Positions 24,495 through 35,515 of a stretch of 64,000 bases of DNA are shown here, in pieces. A program made the position numbers and the translations under genes. Numbering within the stretch: position 1 is the stretch's first letter; each line of letters begins with the position of its first letter. Below the pieces are notes generated by a model. That model was not told the DNA's origin. It saw only the letters and a list, made by a program, of their open reading frames with translations, and did not search any database. The stretch lies in assembly GCA_006384855.1 (NCBI GenBank), contig VCJN01003104.1, positions 23,659 through 87,658 of the forward strand, in the 5' to 3' direction. Origin of the DNA: Tetraselmis striata. Lineage: Eukaryota > Chlorophyta > Chlorodendrophyceae > Chlorodendrales > Chlorodendraceae.

Positions 24495-24977
24495 TTATTC
24501 GCCTGCTGCTCCGTACAAAGCATCTAGCGCATTCCGTGATGTAGCGTGGAAACCATGCTCCAGGACGCGCGGTGCTGGGGTTGCAGGCACAATGACGATG
24601 AAACGGAACGTGGTGGTGTGGACAGCGTCGAGAATATCAGACACAGAGACCTTCGCCTCCAAGAAGCAAGTGCAGCACTGGCCCACGCAAGCCTCGAGCT
24701 GCGTCGACGCCCCTTGCCCCGAGTTGGTAGAGCGCTGCGCCAAAGGCTGACGCACAGCCTCCATGCGCAGGGTGCACGTCGACAACTGCTCAGCCTCGTC
24801 CTTCAGCTCGCACGTCTCCAAGATCAAGGTGAGCAGCGCCGTCGCATCGTGTTGATCTAGCCATGCCTCCGAGCGTAGAAACCACTTATTGTTCACTACT
24901 GTCCTCGCGCTCCCACCAAGCGAGAGGATTCGCACTGTGGCCATAAAAGGCACAAGCTTGTCTGGTGGGGCAGCCAT
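24495..24977 (-). CDS. Hypothetical protein
   Basis: An open frame of 160 residues from ATG 24977 to TAA. The sequence has balanced composition, with segments such as NNKWFLRSEAWLDQHDATAL and CTFRFIV-like hydrophobic strands, but no motif that I recognise. The C-terminal half has a Cys cluster (ACVGQCCTC). It is on the same strand as the Cys-rich frame 350 bp downstream, so both may be exons of one gene or relics of one element. Confidence 0.35.
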   Translation of the reverse strand: MAAPPDKLVPFMATVRILSLGGSARTVVNNKWFLRSEAWLDQHDATALLTLILETCELKDEAEQLSTCTLRMEAVRQPLAQRSTNSGQGASTQLEACVGQCCTCFLEAKVSVSDILDAVHTTTFRFIVIVPATPAPRVLEHGFHATSRNALDALYGAAGE

Positions 24978-25453
24978 GCTGGGCTGCTGCGGTGTAGTGG
25001 TGTGGGCGAGTCGGCGGGGAGTATGGATGTGGCTGCGACATCGCGCGCCGGGCGCCTGCAGTAGCTGGACCGCCGCGGCGCCGAGTCGGCGTACGGGTAG
25101 GCGGCCGTACGCACGCAGCGGGCACAGCGCGCGTGATTCCCAGTACATTACGCAGTGCTTTTAGGTTCTGACGTAATGTCACCGAATAATGTAACGGACC
25201 CCCCCCCCCCAAATTCCGGAGATATTCCCAGCTAAACCGGAACATTTAATCGTAGTTGCCTATGTTGACATGAAGCACGCACGTGCACCGTAGCGCTTGC
25301 CTAAATAAGATAAAAGTGGCGTAACCATCGCCGCGGATCAAAGGGCTTGGTCTAGGTCGTAAATGACCGAATTTCAGTGCCCTACGTGTATCGTGGATAG
25401 TGATAATACCAAGGGTGATGTGGTATGAGTACGGGGGCAGTGATGTATATAGA

Positions 25454-25780
25454 TTACATTAGGGCTTTCACGAAAGCGCACTACAAACAGAACTAACAGC
25501 AACTATGAAAGGTTGCCAGCAAAAGAGACATTAGCCTGAAACCAAGGTCGAGCAGGAGGACAGGGAGCCAAGAAACAAGAAGGAGCCAAGGGAACCACGA
25601 AGTCACGTAGCTGCCAGTAACCAAAGGGACCCCCGCCCCGGGGTAGGCTATCAGCCGCGGCGAGGACGCTTGAAGCCAATGACCCGAGTCATAGCAACAC
25701 ATGCCGACGAGCGACGCGACGCAGGCGCAGGAGCACCATCACGTGCCGCACGCGCGGCCGCGACCCCGCCAAGAACGAAC
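25454..25780 (-). mobile_element. 3' fragment of a retroelement, copy A
   Basis: This segment is almost identical to 45577-45903. In element orientation both end GAAAGCCC followed by nearly the same ATGTAAT, and copy A stops at its 5' side where copy B continues into coding sequence. That is the pattern of 5'-truncated copies from target-primed reverse transcription. Copy A keeps only the last codons (homologous to the ARAARDGAPAPASRRSSACV tail) and the 3' untranslated part. Confidence 0.6.
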
Positions 25781-28262
25781 CAAGAACCCCGGGGCAGTGA
25801 TGTCCTATGCCTATTTATCTTATGCACACGAGGAGTGGCGCAATTTGTGATTTTGAAGCGCTAGCGCCAAAAGCCTGCTTCTGCCTAAATGAAAGTGTTG
25901 ACGGCAACGGCTACCGCGTGGCAATATGGGGTGTCTCGTGCTATCGCGGCATTTCTTCCAAGCCGTACGACACGGAGTAACATCATGCACGCGCGCATGG
26001 TCACAGTGTAACTGCGCATTGGCATGTGGATCGAATTTGCAAACCCCATATGCTTATGTGGAGGGGTGTAGCGTTATTTTCCAAATAAATTCATCAGTGT
26101 TCGATAAAGAACTATTTTGGTAATCAGCGATTATTTTAACTCGTATGACTATCACTTGATAAAGCCATCAAGATTTGACTACTTGCTCCAGGTGACCCCC
26201 TTTTATTTTGGCCCCCCTCATCGGAAACAACTTCTGAGCTCTCAGTATTGCTGAAGTACTACGGTCCCTAACAACTCATGTAATGACTTATTTGACACAT
26301 TTCTGCTCAGGGGAGAGGTGCTGAGAGGTTGCCGGGGGAAGCAGTGTGTCCCCTGGGCTCACATACATGTAAAACAAGGGGCGGGTGGCAAACACTGAGT
26401 ACCGGCCGCAAACACAGCACGATGTCAGTGAAGGTTATTATGTTTCAGCGTCAAAATAAAATCGGATTACAAAACTCGATTTGTGTTGTTGTGATAAAAC
26501 CCTTGGCCCTCTTGCATGTTGATGTAGGCCGCCAATCTTGATCTTCAAGTATAGGCATAATAGTTATTGGCTCCACGCTTGCTCCGCGCACCTACCGGTA
26601 TGTAATCACGCCGAGGAGGTTAGCTGCCCTGCTTGCGCCGGTTCCTTGGCGCAGTGGTGCTAGCGTCTTGCTGCTCACTAATGGGTTGCCGATGATGATG
26701 CTGCCCGCCGCTTCCGGGCGCGGCCTTAGCTGCGTCAACAGCGTGGGCAGCCCCAATACGCTTGCGTGCTCTTGCCGCCAGCCGCCAGGCAGCGGCCCGT
26801 CAAGAGCGGAGGATCCTTGGTGCGGCAAGCTTGGCGGCACCACCCCCACCTCCACGTGGTAGGCGCGGTAACCCCTAAGACCCGTGTCCAGCTAGGTGCG
26901 GCAGGGGGCTGAGTGGGGTGGCCGATTGCCGATAATTCTTGGATCATGCGACGACAAGGGAGCCGCATATGGGCATTTTCAAACATTACTCGTAGTCCCG
27001 GTAGCGCCTGCTGATGCCGCCGGGCACAAGCCATGTACGGTGGGCTGCTAAAAACTAGTATTGTAAGATCTTGGCCTCGCGTTGGGCTCTCCGAGATCCG
27101 CCTATGAGTGGGCAGGGGGTGTGTACGACTCTGACGGGGGCAGCCTACTTGCGAGGATCGCTGCTCGAAAAAAAAGAGTGTTATTGTACCTCGGTACGAC
27201 CCTCGACCGACATGCACAAGATTTGGCGTACCCCCCACCACCCGTATGGTTTCCACATGTGAATCTCTCGAATCCCGGCTTAATACGGCGGCGTTCTGCG
27301 ACCGACCTCCTGGAAACATCCGGGGGCCCCTCAGCCGCCCCGTGAGAATGGACGAGGGAGCCAGCGCGAGGAGACGGCGGGAGCCCGGCACTTAAAGGCG
27401 GGGCGGGCGTTCGGGCGCGGAGAGGCCGGGCATGGCAGCGACTCAGGGGCCAGCATACAAGAGCCGGAGTGCCCTGAGGGAGTTGCGGCCATGCAGCGGG
27501 AGGGGTCGGCTAGCGGCCAGCTCGGTCTAACCCCGGATGGGTGGCTACATCGACGAGGCGCGCTGTGAGAGTTTGAAGCATCCATGCACCAACCGAGCGT
27601 ACGAGCGCTAGCAAACACCCACACGGAGGGCTGCCGCGCGTTGAGGGTCACGCTGTGATTGATCTCGGCCGATGCCGACCCGATGAGCCCCACCGACCCA
27701 TGTTTATTTCCGCCGTCTCGATATCCGCCCCTCGCTATGCTGCCCCCACCCGACCTCATGTTCATACCCAGCCGGTCCCACCCCCTAAAAGCTGCAGCTT
27801 TGCTCACGGGGACGCAGTCCAGCCAGAAAAACTGCCTCTGAGGTTGTATGTGCTCGGTACCCCAGCGATTTCCCCATTCCGAGCCGATTTAAAAAACTGG
27901 CATGTTGGGACCACGGTCAAACACCAGCCGTGAATACGTGGACGACGCGCCACTCGCCGAACCACTTGGTGACATGTATGTACCGATATTCTATCGATAG
28001 AGACAGATACGGGTAGTTGGAGTAGTCAAAAGCTGCGACGGGAGCCGATGGGGTATAACAAGCAGCTGCGAGAACCTTGAAAAGGACGGAACTACGGTTT
28101 TCAGACGGAAGTTGGACACGGGCTGAATATCACAACCCGACACGGCCCAGATCCCACCTCTGACCTCTTAAGGGCCATGGGTTGTGGTTTAGACCTTCAC
28201 GTTGGCGCGGTGTGCTCTGCGTGCGGCCGATTCGCGGGGGGGGGGGGGGGGGGGGGGATGGA
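25781..28262. other. Intergenic region without supportable genes
   Basis: Open frames here (for example minus 26735-27391 and 27331-27807) have irregular composition, no domains and no exon-like boundaries. I treat the stretch as unannotated. A G tract at 28235-28257 borders the MITE that follows. Confidence 0.4.
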
Positions 28263-28744
28263 CACACCGGTTCCCCGCCGGGTACTCGCTAAATGAAATC
28301 CCCCCGGGGTTGAAGCTGTGTATAGCGGGGTCACAATCCTGAGATGCAACTACCGAAACGAGTACGAGTAGTGATTAGTATCCGGTTGATACAGTCAAAT
28401 ATAACGTCATTTCATCAAAACTCACAGCCCACGTGACCACCCGTCTCGCCAACCCATCCCGCCCCAACGATGCCAATCGGACACACCGGCCGGCACCATG
28501 ACGCGCACACCGCGGTAGCAACGAGCTAACGTAGGCATATGGTGGCGTTCAGGAGCCTCGTCTTGTGTGTCGCAGGCATGGATGGGGCTGGCGGCGGGAT
28601 GATGAGGGAGGAGCGCGAGCGGTCATGTGCTAATATTACGCACGTAGCGCGTGCCACGTAGCCGAAAGGCGTTGCCAGCTACACATCTCGGATTTGAGAC
28701 CCGTTTACGGTCTTCAAAAACGAGTACCTACGCAAACCGGTGTG
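28263..28744 (+). mobile_element. MITE, copy 1
   Basis: The 482 bp unit begins CACACCGGTT and ends AACCGGTGTG, a 10 bp terminal inverted repeat. It is flanked by GA on both sides. A second, inverted copy at 42709-43187 aligns along the whole length with scattered differences. There is no coding capacity. The superfamily is uncertain. Confidence 0.7.
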
Positions 28745-28809
28745 GATGTGGTCCATGTACGGGTGCAAGAGACACCGTACGCACGCTATATCGCCGTTTT
28801 TAAACACGC

Positions 28810-29015
28810 GAGCTGCAACAGGGGCAGTCCGACGAGCCAAGCTTGCATTGGCGGCCCGGTGGTGGCGACCAGCTGCGAGCCGGGGCTGCGAAAGCAATCG
28901 GGGCATAACATGCACTGGCCGCAGATACGATCGGGGCACAAGGTGCATCGGCGGCCTGATAGCGTCGACCAATTGCGTGCCCGGGCTGCGAAAGAGATTG
29001 GGGCACAACGTGCAA
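28810..29015. repeat. Minisatellite units, small cluster
   Basis: About three diverged units of the 66-67 bp repeat that is expanded at 30577-31130, with words such as GACCAGCTGCGAGCCGGGGC and GGGGCACAAGGTGCATCGGC. Confidence 0.7.
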
Positions 29016-29025
29016 TGGCGGGTTG

Positions 29026-29256
29026 TTTAAATGGCTCAACCGCGGCGGTGATGGTGATGATTGGAGGTGCTCGGAGCATCTAACAGTGGGAGCAGCTAGC
29101 CGGGCTCGAGCTGCGGGGACTGTGGGCAGGAAGAGAGTGAAAGCATAGCGCCCGGCGGGCCGGGAGACAGGCACACGCTCGCAAAGGCGCGCGGGACATG
29201 TGCCCGACCGGTGCTAGGGTATCGGCCGGCGCTAGGGTATCGGGCAGATTCCAACA
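29026..29256 (+). repeat. Duplicated flank, copy 1
   Basis: About 230 bp repeated almost unchanged at 30345-30576 in the same orientation, including the words GCTAGGGTATCGGCCGGCGC and AGCTGCGGGGACTGTGGGCA. In both places it borders the 66-67 bp minisatellite, so minisatellite plus flank was duplicated as a unit. Confidence 0.8.
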
Positions 29257-30344
29257 GCCCCCCCTCAGTTGTACACGGGGGTCGTCATCTCCGTTTGATT
29301 GCTGTGTGCAATTGGAACAATGGTCGGAATCTGGCGCTAATGTATAGTGCCAATGGATAAAGGCAGTAATCAATAGCGACTACCATATACATCCTAGCTT
29401 CCGAGCGACGCGCTCCCGCTGTGTTGTCTTTGGCGGACTTTCGGCTAATCCGCTGCAGCTGATTATCGCCGCCATGGGCGAGGCCGCGAGGGCTTCATCT
29501 TGGTGCTCTTGGCGGTGCCGGACACTGCGCTGCGCATGACGCTCTCCGGCAGCATCTCAACGAGCGGCGGGGCTGCTGAGCACGGTCGACTTGCATAGCT
29601 CGGCGGGCTGCCGTTGTCGGCTGAGGACGGGTTGCCCCCCTCGGTTGACAGTATGGCTCTGACACTCTTTCGGCTGCCGGGTAGTACCTCGTCGTGAGAA
29701 ATGACATGGCTTGATGCTCCGACCGTAGATCATTGCATGAGCATGGTGCTGCGGCGGTGCAGGTGACGATCATCATACACAGGGTTAGTTGCATCCTCGG
29801 ACCGCCCGGTAGAACGAGGCCGGAGTGCGTCCCCATGCCGGTAGGATGCTTGGGGAGAGGCTGGGAGCCCCGTCGGACTAGAAAGCAAGACCTTCTAACA
29901 TGCGAGACGTGGTAGGCGGGACCCGGGTAGCTAGGCGCCTGGGCGGTTTGCGTGTTGTTCTCGCTGCGACGATCTTGGATGGCTTCTAGAATGATGCGCT
30001 CCGCGCTGAAACACTCCACTGGGTTGAGGTTTCTCTAAAATCTAAATCTAACAGTCAAGTACAATGGGGGTCGACAAAATCCCGGGGACTTGTATGTTGA
30101 GCGCAGCCCCGGAGGCTGGCTCTCTCGGGCCGGTAGGCGGAACCCCGATACGGTGTCGGGAGGGTTGTATGTATGTGTACTGGCCCCGGAGGCTCAGCGT
30201 CCATCCCTCGCCCCTCGTAGGCTTGTTTTCGGCGCCCTTGTGGCAGCCGCCTCGGCCGTTTTTCGAACGACTCCAGACGTGCGCCGAACGCACGGACTTT
30301 TACGTGCACCCCGCTCGCGCCCACGTAGCGTGTGAGGGCCCTAT
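29257..30344. other. Spacer between the duplicated flanks
   Basis: No gene is supportable. A 174-residue minus frame at 29495-30019 starts without an ATG and has no recognisable domain. I see no further long repeat. Confidence 0.4.
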
Positions 30345-30576
30345 AACCTAAACGGCTCAAACGCGGAGGTGATGGTGAGTGGAAGTGACTGCTCGGAGCA
30401 TCTTACAGTGGGAGCAGCGAGCCGGGCTCGAGCTGCGGGGACTGTGGGCAGGAAGAGAGGGAAAGCATAGCGCCCGGCGGGCCGGGAGACAGGCACGAGC
30501 GCGCAAAGGCGCGCGGGACATGTGCCCGGCCGGTGCTAGGGTATCGGCCGGCGCTAGGGTATCGGGCAGATCCAAC
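30345..30576 (+). repeat. Duplicated flank, copy 2
   Basis: Same-strand copy of 29026-29256, about 1.32 kb downstream of the first, leading directly into the large minisatellite. Confidence 0.8.
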
Positions 30577-31130
30577 ACTGTTGGCGCCGACCACCTGCAT
30601 GCCCGGCTCGCAGAAGCAACCGGGGCACATGGTGAAGTGGCGGCAAAAAAGCGCCGACCATCTGCGTGCCAGGGATTCGAAAGCGATCGTGGCACCTGAT
30701 GCATTGGCGGCCTCTTGGCGCCGACGAGCTGCGTGCCCGGGCCGTGAAAGCGACCTAGGCACATGGTGCAGTGGTGTCTCGATGGCGCCGACCAGTTGTA
30801 TGCTCGGGCGTCGAAAGCAACCGGGGCACATGCTGAAGTGGCGGCCCGATGGTGCCGACCAGTTGCGTGCATGGGCTGCGAAAACAACCGGGGCGCAAGG
30901 TGCAGTGGCGGACCGTTGATGCCGACCAGCTGCGTGCCCGGCTCCGAAAGCGACCGGAGCACATGTTGCAGTGGCGGCATGTTGGCGCCGACTAGCTGCG
31001 TGCCCGGGCTGCGAAAGCAACCGGGGCACATGGTGTAGGGGCGGCCAATTGGCGCCGACTAGCTGCGTGCCCGGGCTGCGAAAGCAACCGGGACCCATGG
31101 TGCAGTGGCGGCCAACTGGCACATACCATC
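30577..31130. repeat. 66-67 bp minisatellite, about 8 units
   Basis: Each unit runs roughly GGCGCCGACTAGCTGCGTGC, then CCGGGCTGCGAAAGCAACCG, then GGGCACATGGTG...GGCGGCC. Unit starts at 30917, 30984 and 31051 are 67 bp apart. Read on the minus strand, successive units give repeated peptides such as MCPGCFRSPGTQLVGA in changing frames, so I treat it as a non-coding tandem array. Confidence 0.85.
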
Positions 31131-31882
31131 TTTGCGCTACGCGCGCCCTCGCTCGCGTCGTCGTCGCGCGCGGTGGGTGATCCGAAGGATCCTACCCGTA
31201 TAGGTACTAGTACATGTAGTGCCCCGGGCAACGGCTCTTGATCGGTTTGAGCGCTCCATGTTGGGTGACATACAACGGGGTTCGCAGTGCGCGATACGGT
31301 GTGGCACAACAGCACGGAGCCGAGATAGAAGGGCCCTCTTCGAAGCATCCTAGACATGTCGGAGTACACGAGCATGGTCTTCGGCACAATGCTGGGCGGT
31401 GAGGTGAGCAAGGGGGTGCGCCGCACTGTGCGCGCCGTCACATGCTTGGCCGCGGATTTGGGTGCCCTCTCATCGCGGGGCAATCGGTGCACCGCCACCC
31501 GGGCTCACAAGGAGACTTTACTCGCAAGAGATTTCCTCGGGGTCCTGAGCTTGGTGCCGGCTCGAGAGCGTGCTTGCTGCCGCATCATGCGGCGAAGATT
31601 CGTCTGCCATCTCGTTGCCGAAGCTGCACAGCACGTCCGTGGACCACCCTCGTACACGAGCACGCGTGGCTCGGACTCTAAACAGTGCGCGCATCATCAC
31701 TCGTCAATCCCGCCTCGTGCGGGATGCGGGTTATTGTGTTGATATTTTAGTTAGTACTGCCTTTAGCCTGCGGCGGATTTCTTGCTGGCCTTTTTGTAAT
31801 TCACACCAGCACCTGTCGCTACCGCGCCGGTACCTGCTGCCGAGCTGCTACTGTACCAACACCGCCCTCGGTACGAGCAGCG
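31131..31882. other. Upstream region of the SBP-box gene
   Basis: Open frames on both strands have no domain signature and do not show exon structure. The last 100 bp contain repeated GGTAC words and lead to a TATA-like motif. Confidence 0.4.
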
Positions 31883-31891
31883 TATTTATAT
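31883..31891 (+). promoter_or_regulatory. TATA-like box of the SBP-box gene
   Basis: TATTTATAT lies about 155 bp before the first ATG (32045) with no other ATG between them, giving a plausible leader of roughly 125 nt. Confidence 0.45.
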
Positions 31892-32044
31892 CTGGTACCT
31901 GTAAAGCAATCCACACTCATTAAGCACGCGCCGCCGGCCGCTCAGGAGGTGGTATTTTACCTCGCAGCTCATCCCCCCAATTGTCCGACTGAACACTGCA
32001 AGCGGACGAGCAGCTGTCTCGCTCAGCACCATACACAATTCAAC

Positions 32045-35000
32045 ATGATTTCTCGCGCGTCAACGCGCAAGCGGCTTCCCAGTGTGAAGCTCGCTGACAG
32101 CGTGGTCAGCCTCGATGGCCTTCACTTGAAGCCTGAACCGGAATCTTCCTGTCGTCGTTCTCCGATTTCACCCAGGGCGCCCAGAACACCGAACCCTCTT
32201 CCAGGTAAAGAGGCACCCCATCCTGCTCTTCCAACTTCTCGGCAGTCACACAGTGTCAATGAACCCAGCTGACGCACTCATCTGTTTCCCATTTTTTGCC
32301 GACCAGGCACAGGGGGGTGTCTCAGTATATGCCGGATCCCGGGCTGCGGTGCCGAAGTTCCTGAGCGCGAGGGCAGCCGCCCAGTGCGCGTTTGCACAGA
32401 GCATCGCTCAACTCTCGAAGTCGATGTCGCTGGAACCATGAGCCGCTTCTGCGAGCAGTGCAGCCGCATGCATCCACTGGACCGCTTCGACAGCGACAAG
32501 CGCGGCTGCCGTCTCCGCCTAGAACGTCGCAACATAAGGTAGATATCCCTCCGCACGATTTGTGGCGGTGTGATTGTCGCTTGCGTCTCCATGCCGCTCG
32601 TTGACAAAGTCTTATTTATGTACGACGCTGGCTTTCGCTCTCTCTGTCTAGCTCGGTCGAGCTTGCTGGGGCACATTGCTTTGCAAAGCACGCTTACACT
32701 GTTGGGTGCCCACGCTCCCCCCCCCCCCCCCCCCCCCCCCGGCCTGGGGCCAAGATATGTCGGATTCCACGCTTCCGCCCACGTACCGCCGGCACCATTA
32801 CTACCTGTACTTCACGAGCTACGCGTACTCGTAGCAATAGATTTGTCGGCGGCTACGCGTTTTATCTGCCTACGTGTTACAGGAGCATTACATCATCGCG
32901 ACCTGCTATTTGCGTCACCTCAACATTTTCCTCATTTTCTCATCGGTTTCCTCACTACGGCGTTGGCCGCTGCAGCGACTACGTTTCCCGCTGCCAGTCA
33001 GAAAGCTTTTGTCGCTGTCTCTCGCGGGGATTCATTGCGGCAGCTCGCCCAAGGCGTTCTTATCCTATGCATAGGGTTTCCAAAGCGGAGGATCCCACGC
33101 CGTGTCGGCTTATGCGCTCCCCCCGGCACACACTGCTAGTCGCTACAGCGGTAACATAAATAACGACTGTGGTACCCTATAGCGACCACGAGTTTGTTCG
33201 TCATGCTTATATTTTACGGTATATGAGTAATATACAGAGTTACATGACCTAGCTGTAAAAGGCGATCAGGAAACCACCCGAAAAGGCAATAGGAAACGTC
33301 CATTACAGCAATTGCGCGGTGCAATATTGTGAGGAGATATTCTCACGATACATATACGATACACTCTCGCAGTGTGTCATCCTCGGATCCTCCGCGCTTT
33401 TGATAGTGCGCGGCTATCAAAAGCTACCTCCTTACAGTAAAGCGCGGAGTCCACGGATCGAATCCCGATGTGGGTCGGTTCGCGGATGTCACGCATTACA
33501 GACGATATGATGTGACCAACTAACAGTGTCATATCATACCGTGGCCAACTAACAGTGCCAACCGCTACACCTACCTTTCAGGGGGATGGAATGTGAGGAG
33601 ATATTCTCACGATACATATACGATACACTCTCGCAGTGTGTCATCCTCGGATCCTCCGCGCTTTTGATAGTGCGCGGCTATCAAAAGCTACCTCCTTACA
33701 GTAAAGCGCGGAGTCCACGGATCGAATCCCGATGTGGGTCGGTTCGCGGATGTCACGCATTACAGACGATATGATGTGACCAACTAACAGTGTCATATCA
33801 TACCATGGCCAACTAACAGTGCCAACCGCTACACCTACCTTTCAGGGGGATGGAATGTGAGGAGATATTCTCACGATACATATACGATACACTCTCGCAG
33901 TGTGTCATCCTCGGATCCTCCGCGCTTTTGATAGTGCGCGGCTATCAAAAGCTACCTCCTTACAAATATGAGAGTGTGAGTAATATACTACTGCCATGTA
34001 CGGAAGTGCGGCGGTTAAAATGCTGCATACCATTATTGAGGACACTCATCCGTAGTCGCTACTCAAACGGTACGACAGCCTTTTTCCCGCTCCCGGGACA
34101 GGACTGGCATCAGTGAAACCCTTGTAGCGTCTACGACGGCCGTTTGGCGGGCAGCAACGATCCAGTCACGGAAAGCCCTGGGTTGGCGACCCTACGACGA
34201 CAGCCTACCTGTACCAGTACTGCTGCTCATATAAGTAAAGACACTCTGTACACTGTACTGGTACTCTGTACTATGTACTCTCGTCGTACATCCTGCTACT
34301 GGTCGTACAGTACTGGTACTGGTGTAAATTACAGAAAACTCTGTAACAAATCCCCCACTGACTTCTGGTGGTACAGGTACTGGTACTCGTATAGTCGTAA
34401 GTCTCATTAGCAGCTACGGGTACGAGGTACTTGGCTCTTTAAATTTCCAACCGGTATTACATAGCCGTGAGTATGAAAGGACGTGATACCATGTACAGGT
34501 GAGGGTATTTGTAGTGTCGCATGCATGTACATGTGTGGAGTTTGCACATGGGCGGTTCGCGGCCTCGGAGATGCGCTGTATGCCGTCGTCGCTGTATTTG
34601 CTATCCCGCCGGATGGATGATGTGCAAGCCCTGCGCTGATCATGGTGCTGGTCGCTAGGATGTGAAATCATCAAATGTTGCTGATTATTAGGAATGCATC
34701 ATTCATTAAACCTGGCGATATGCTTGATTGCAATTAAGGCGCTGGAGCAGCGTGCCATAGCATGCGATGGCTATACTCGGAATACATGTTCACATACTTA
34801 AGGGCATGGGTATTGACATCCGGGGCACTTGTTGCAATTCTCCAGGCGGAAGAAGCAGAGTGCGGGCCAGCGAATGATGAAGAAATGTGCGGCAACGGCG
34901 GCTTCTTCCGGCGTTGTTCCGCCTGTTGGCCACAAGCATTGCAAGTATGTCCAACTGATTGCGCCTCACCTGGAGGACTCATCTTCGGAGTCGCCATCGT

Positions 35001-35515
35001 CCCGCAGCTCGTCCTCATTTATCTGCGACTTTGACTTTCTGCACCGTGATAAGGATCAGTCTCCACTGCATGTCACGGCTGGAACTGCTACTGATAACGA
35101 TGCATGGGTGGCGTCGGATGCTTCGTGGGCTGAGGCACTGCCAGATCTGCCACCATGCGACATCGATAGCTTAACTGCCTCTAATCTTGGGCATGACAGC
35201 AGTTCCACCGATATGGAACCCACGTACGCGTTCTCTGCCAGCCGACTCCCTGATAACGACTTCTGGCACAGCAATTATATGGAGGTCACAAGTCAGCCTG
35301 GGATGCTCTGCAGCTGGGGAGTGCAGCAGCAGCCACAATGGCAACCCCAAAGCCATGCAGGTCTAATGCATGCAGATCCGATGACCAGCTACTCACGGGA
35401 GTACACAATCGGCATGCCGACAGAATCGGCTTCGTTTCAGGACCAGTGTGCAGCTGCTCCACAGATTACAGAGTGGCCTGCGTACGCGGGGATGCGGCGG
35501 CATTATATTCACTGA
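32045..35515 (+). CDS. SBP-box (SQUAMOSA promoter-binding) transcription factor
   Basis: Three exons, 32045-32204, 32307-32538 and 34846-35515, with matching phases (1, then 2), give 353 residues. The start is the first ATG after the TATA-like box, in the good context CAACATGA. Exon 2 encodes nearly all of the SBP domain. Zinc site 1 is C-x4-C (CRIPGC), then 15 residues, then CTEH. Zinc site 2 is C-x2-C-x3-H-x11-C (CEQCSRMHPLDRFDSDKRGC). The bipartite nuclear signal KRGCRLRLERRNIRRKK spans the second splice junction. SBP proteins are green-lineage DNA-binding regulators that recognise GTAC cores. The usual YYxRHR-type stretch before the third ligand is replaced by EREGSRPVRV, and the spacing is one residue short. 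The C-terminal exon is Ser/Gln/Asp-rich, as in activation regions. Intron 2 is 2307 bp, far longer than others here, and filled with repeats. GTAC words abound around the locus. Confidence 0.9.
33238..33320 (+). repeat. Dispersed 80 bp repeat, copy 1
   Basis: Contains GGCGATCAGGAAACCACCCG and GGAAACGTCCATTACAGCAA. It matches 54412-54491 in the same orientation at roughly 85% by eye. It lies immediately before the 264 bp tandem array. Confidence 0.65.
33328..33964 (+). repeat. 264 bp tandem array with nested hairpins in SBP intron 2
   Basis: Units start at 33328, 33592 and 33856 with TGTGAGGAGATATTCTCACG. The first two are nearly identical and the third is cut after about 109 bp. Each complete unit holds GCTTTTGATAG with its complement CTATCAAAAGC around a 7 nt loop, overlapped by a wider pair CTCCGCGCTTT/AAAGCGCGGAG. 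A B-box-like GGATCGAATCC and two copies of CCAACTAACAGTG follow. A small related piece (GATATCTCCTCACA) occurs near 41888. Confidence 0.9.
34064..34196 (-). repeat. Dispersed 130 bp repeat, copy 1
   Basis: The reverse complement of this stretch aligns with 58757-58889: both contain TCACTGRTGCCAGTCCTGTC-type sequence and AAACGGCCGTCGT. No coding role is evident. Confidence 0.65.

Noticed and set aside
26735..27807. Two overlapping open frames of 150-218 residues
   Set aside because: Irregular composition, no motif, no exon boundaries and no conserved neighbour.
30357..31122. Long minus-strand frames with repeated CPGCFRSPGTQ peptides
   Set aside because: Unit length is 66-67 bp, so the frame drifts, and the repeat occurs without coding context at 28810. 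A non-coding minisatellite is simpler.
33328..33964. CRISPR-like repeat array
   Set aside because: The period is 264 bp with contiguous units and no variable spacers, and the context is a eukaryotic intron.
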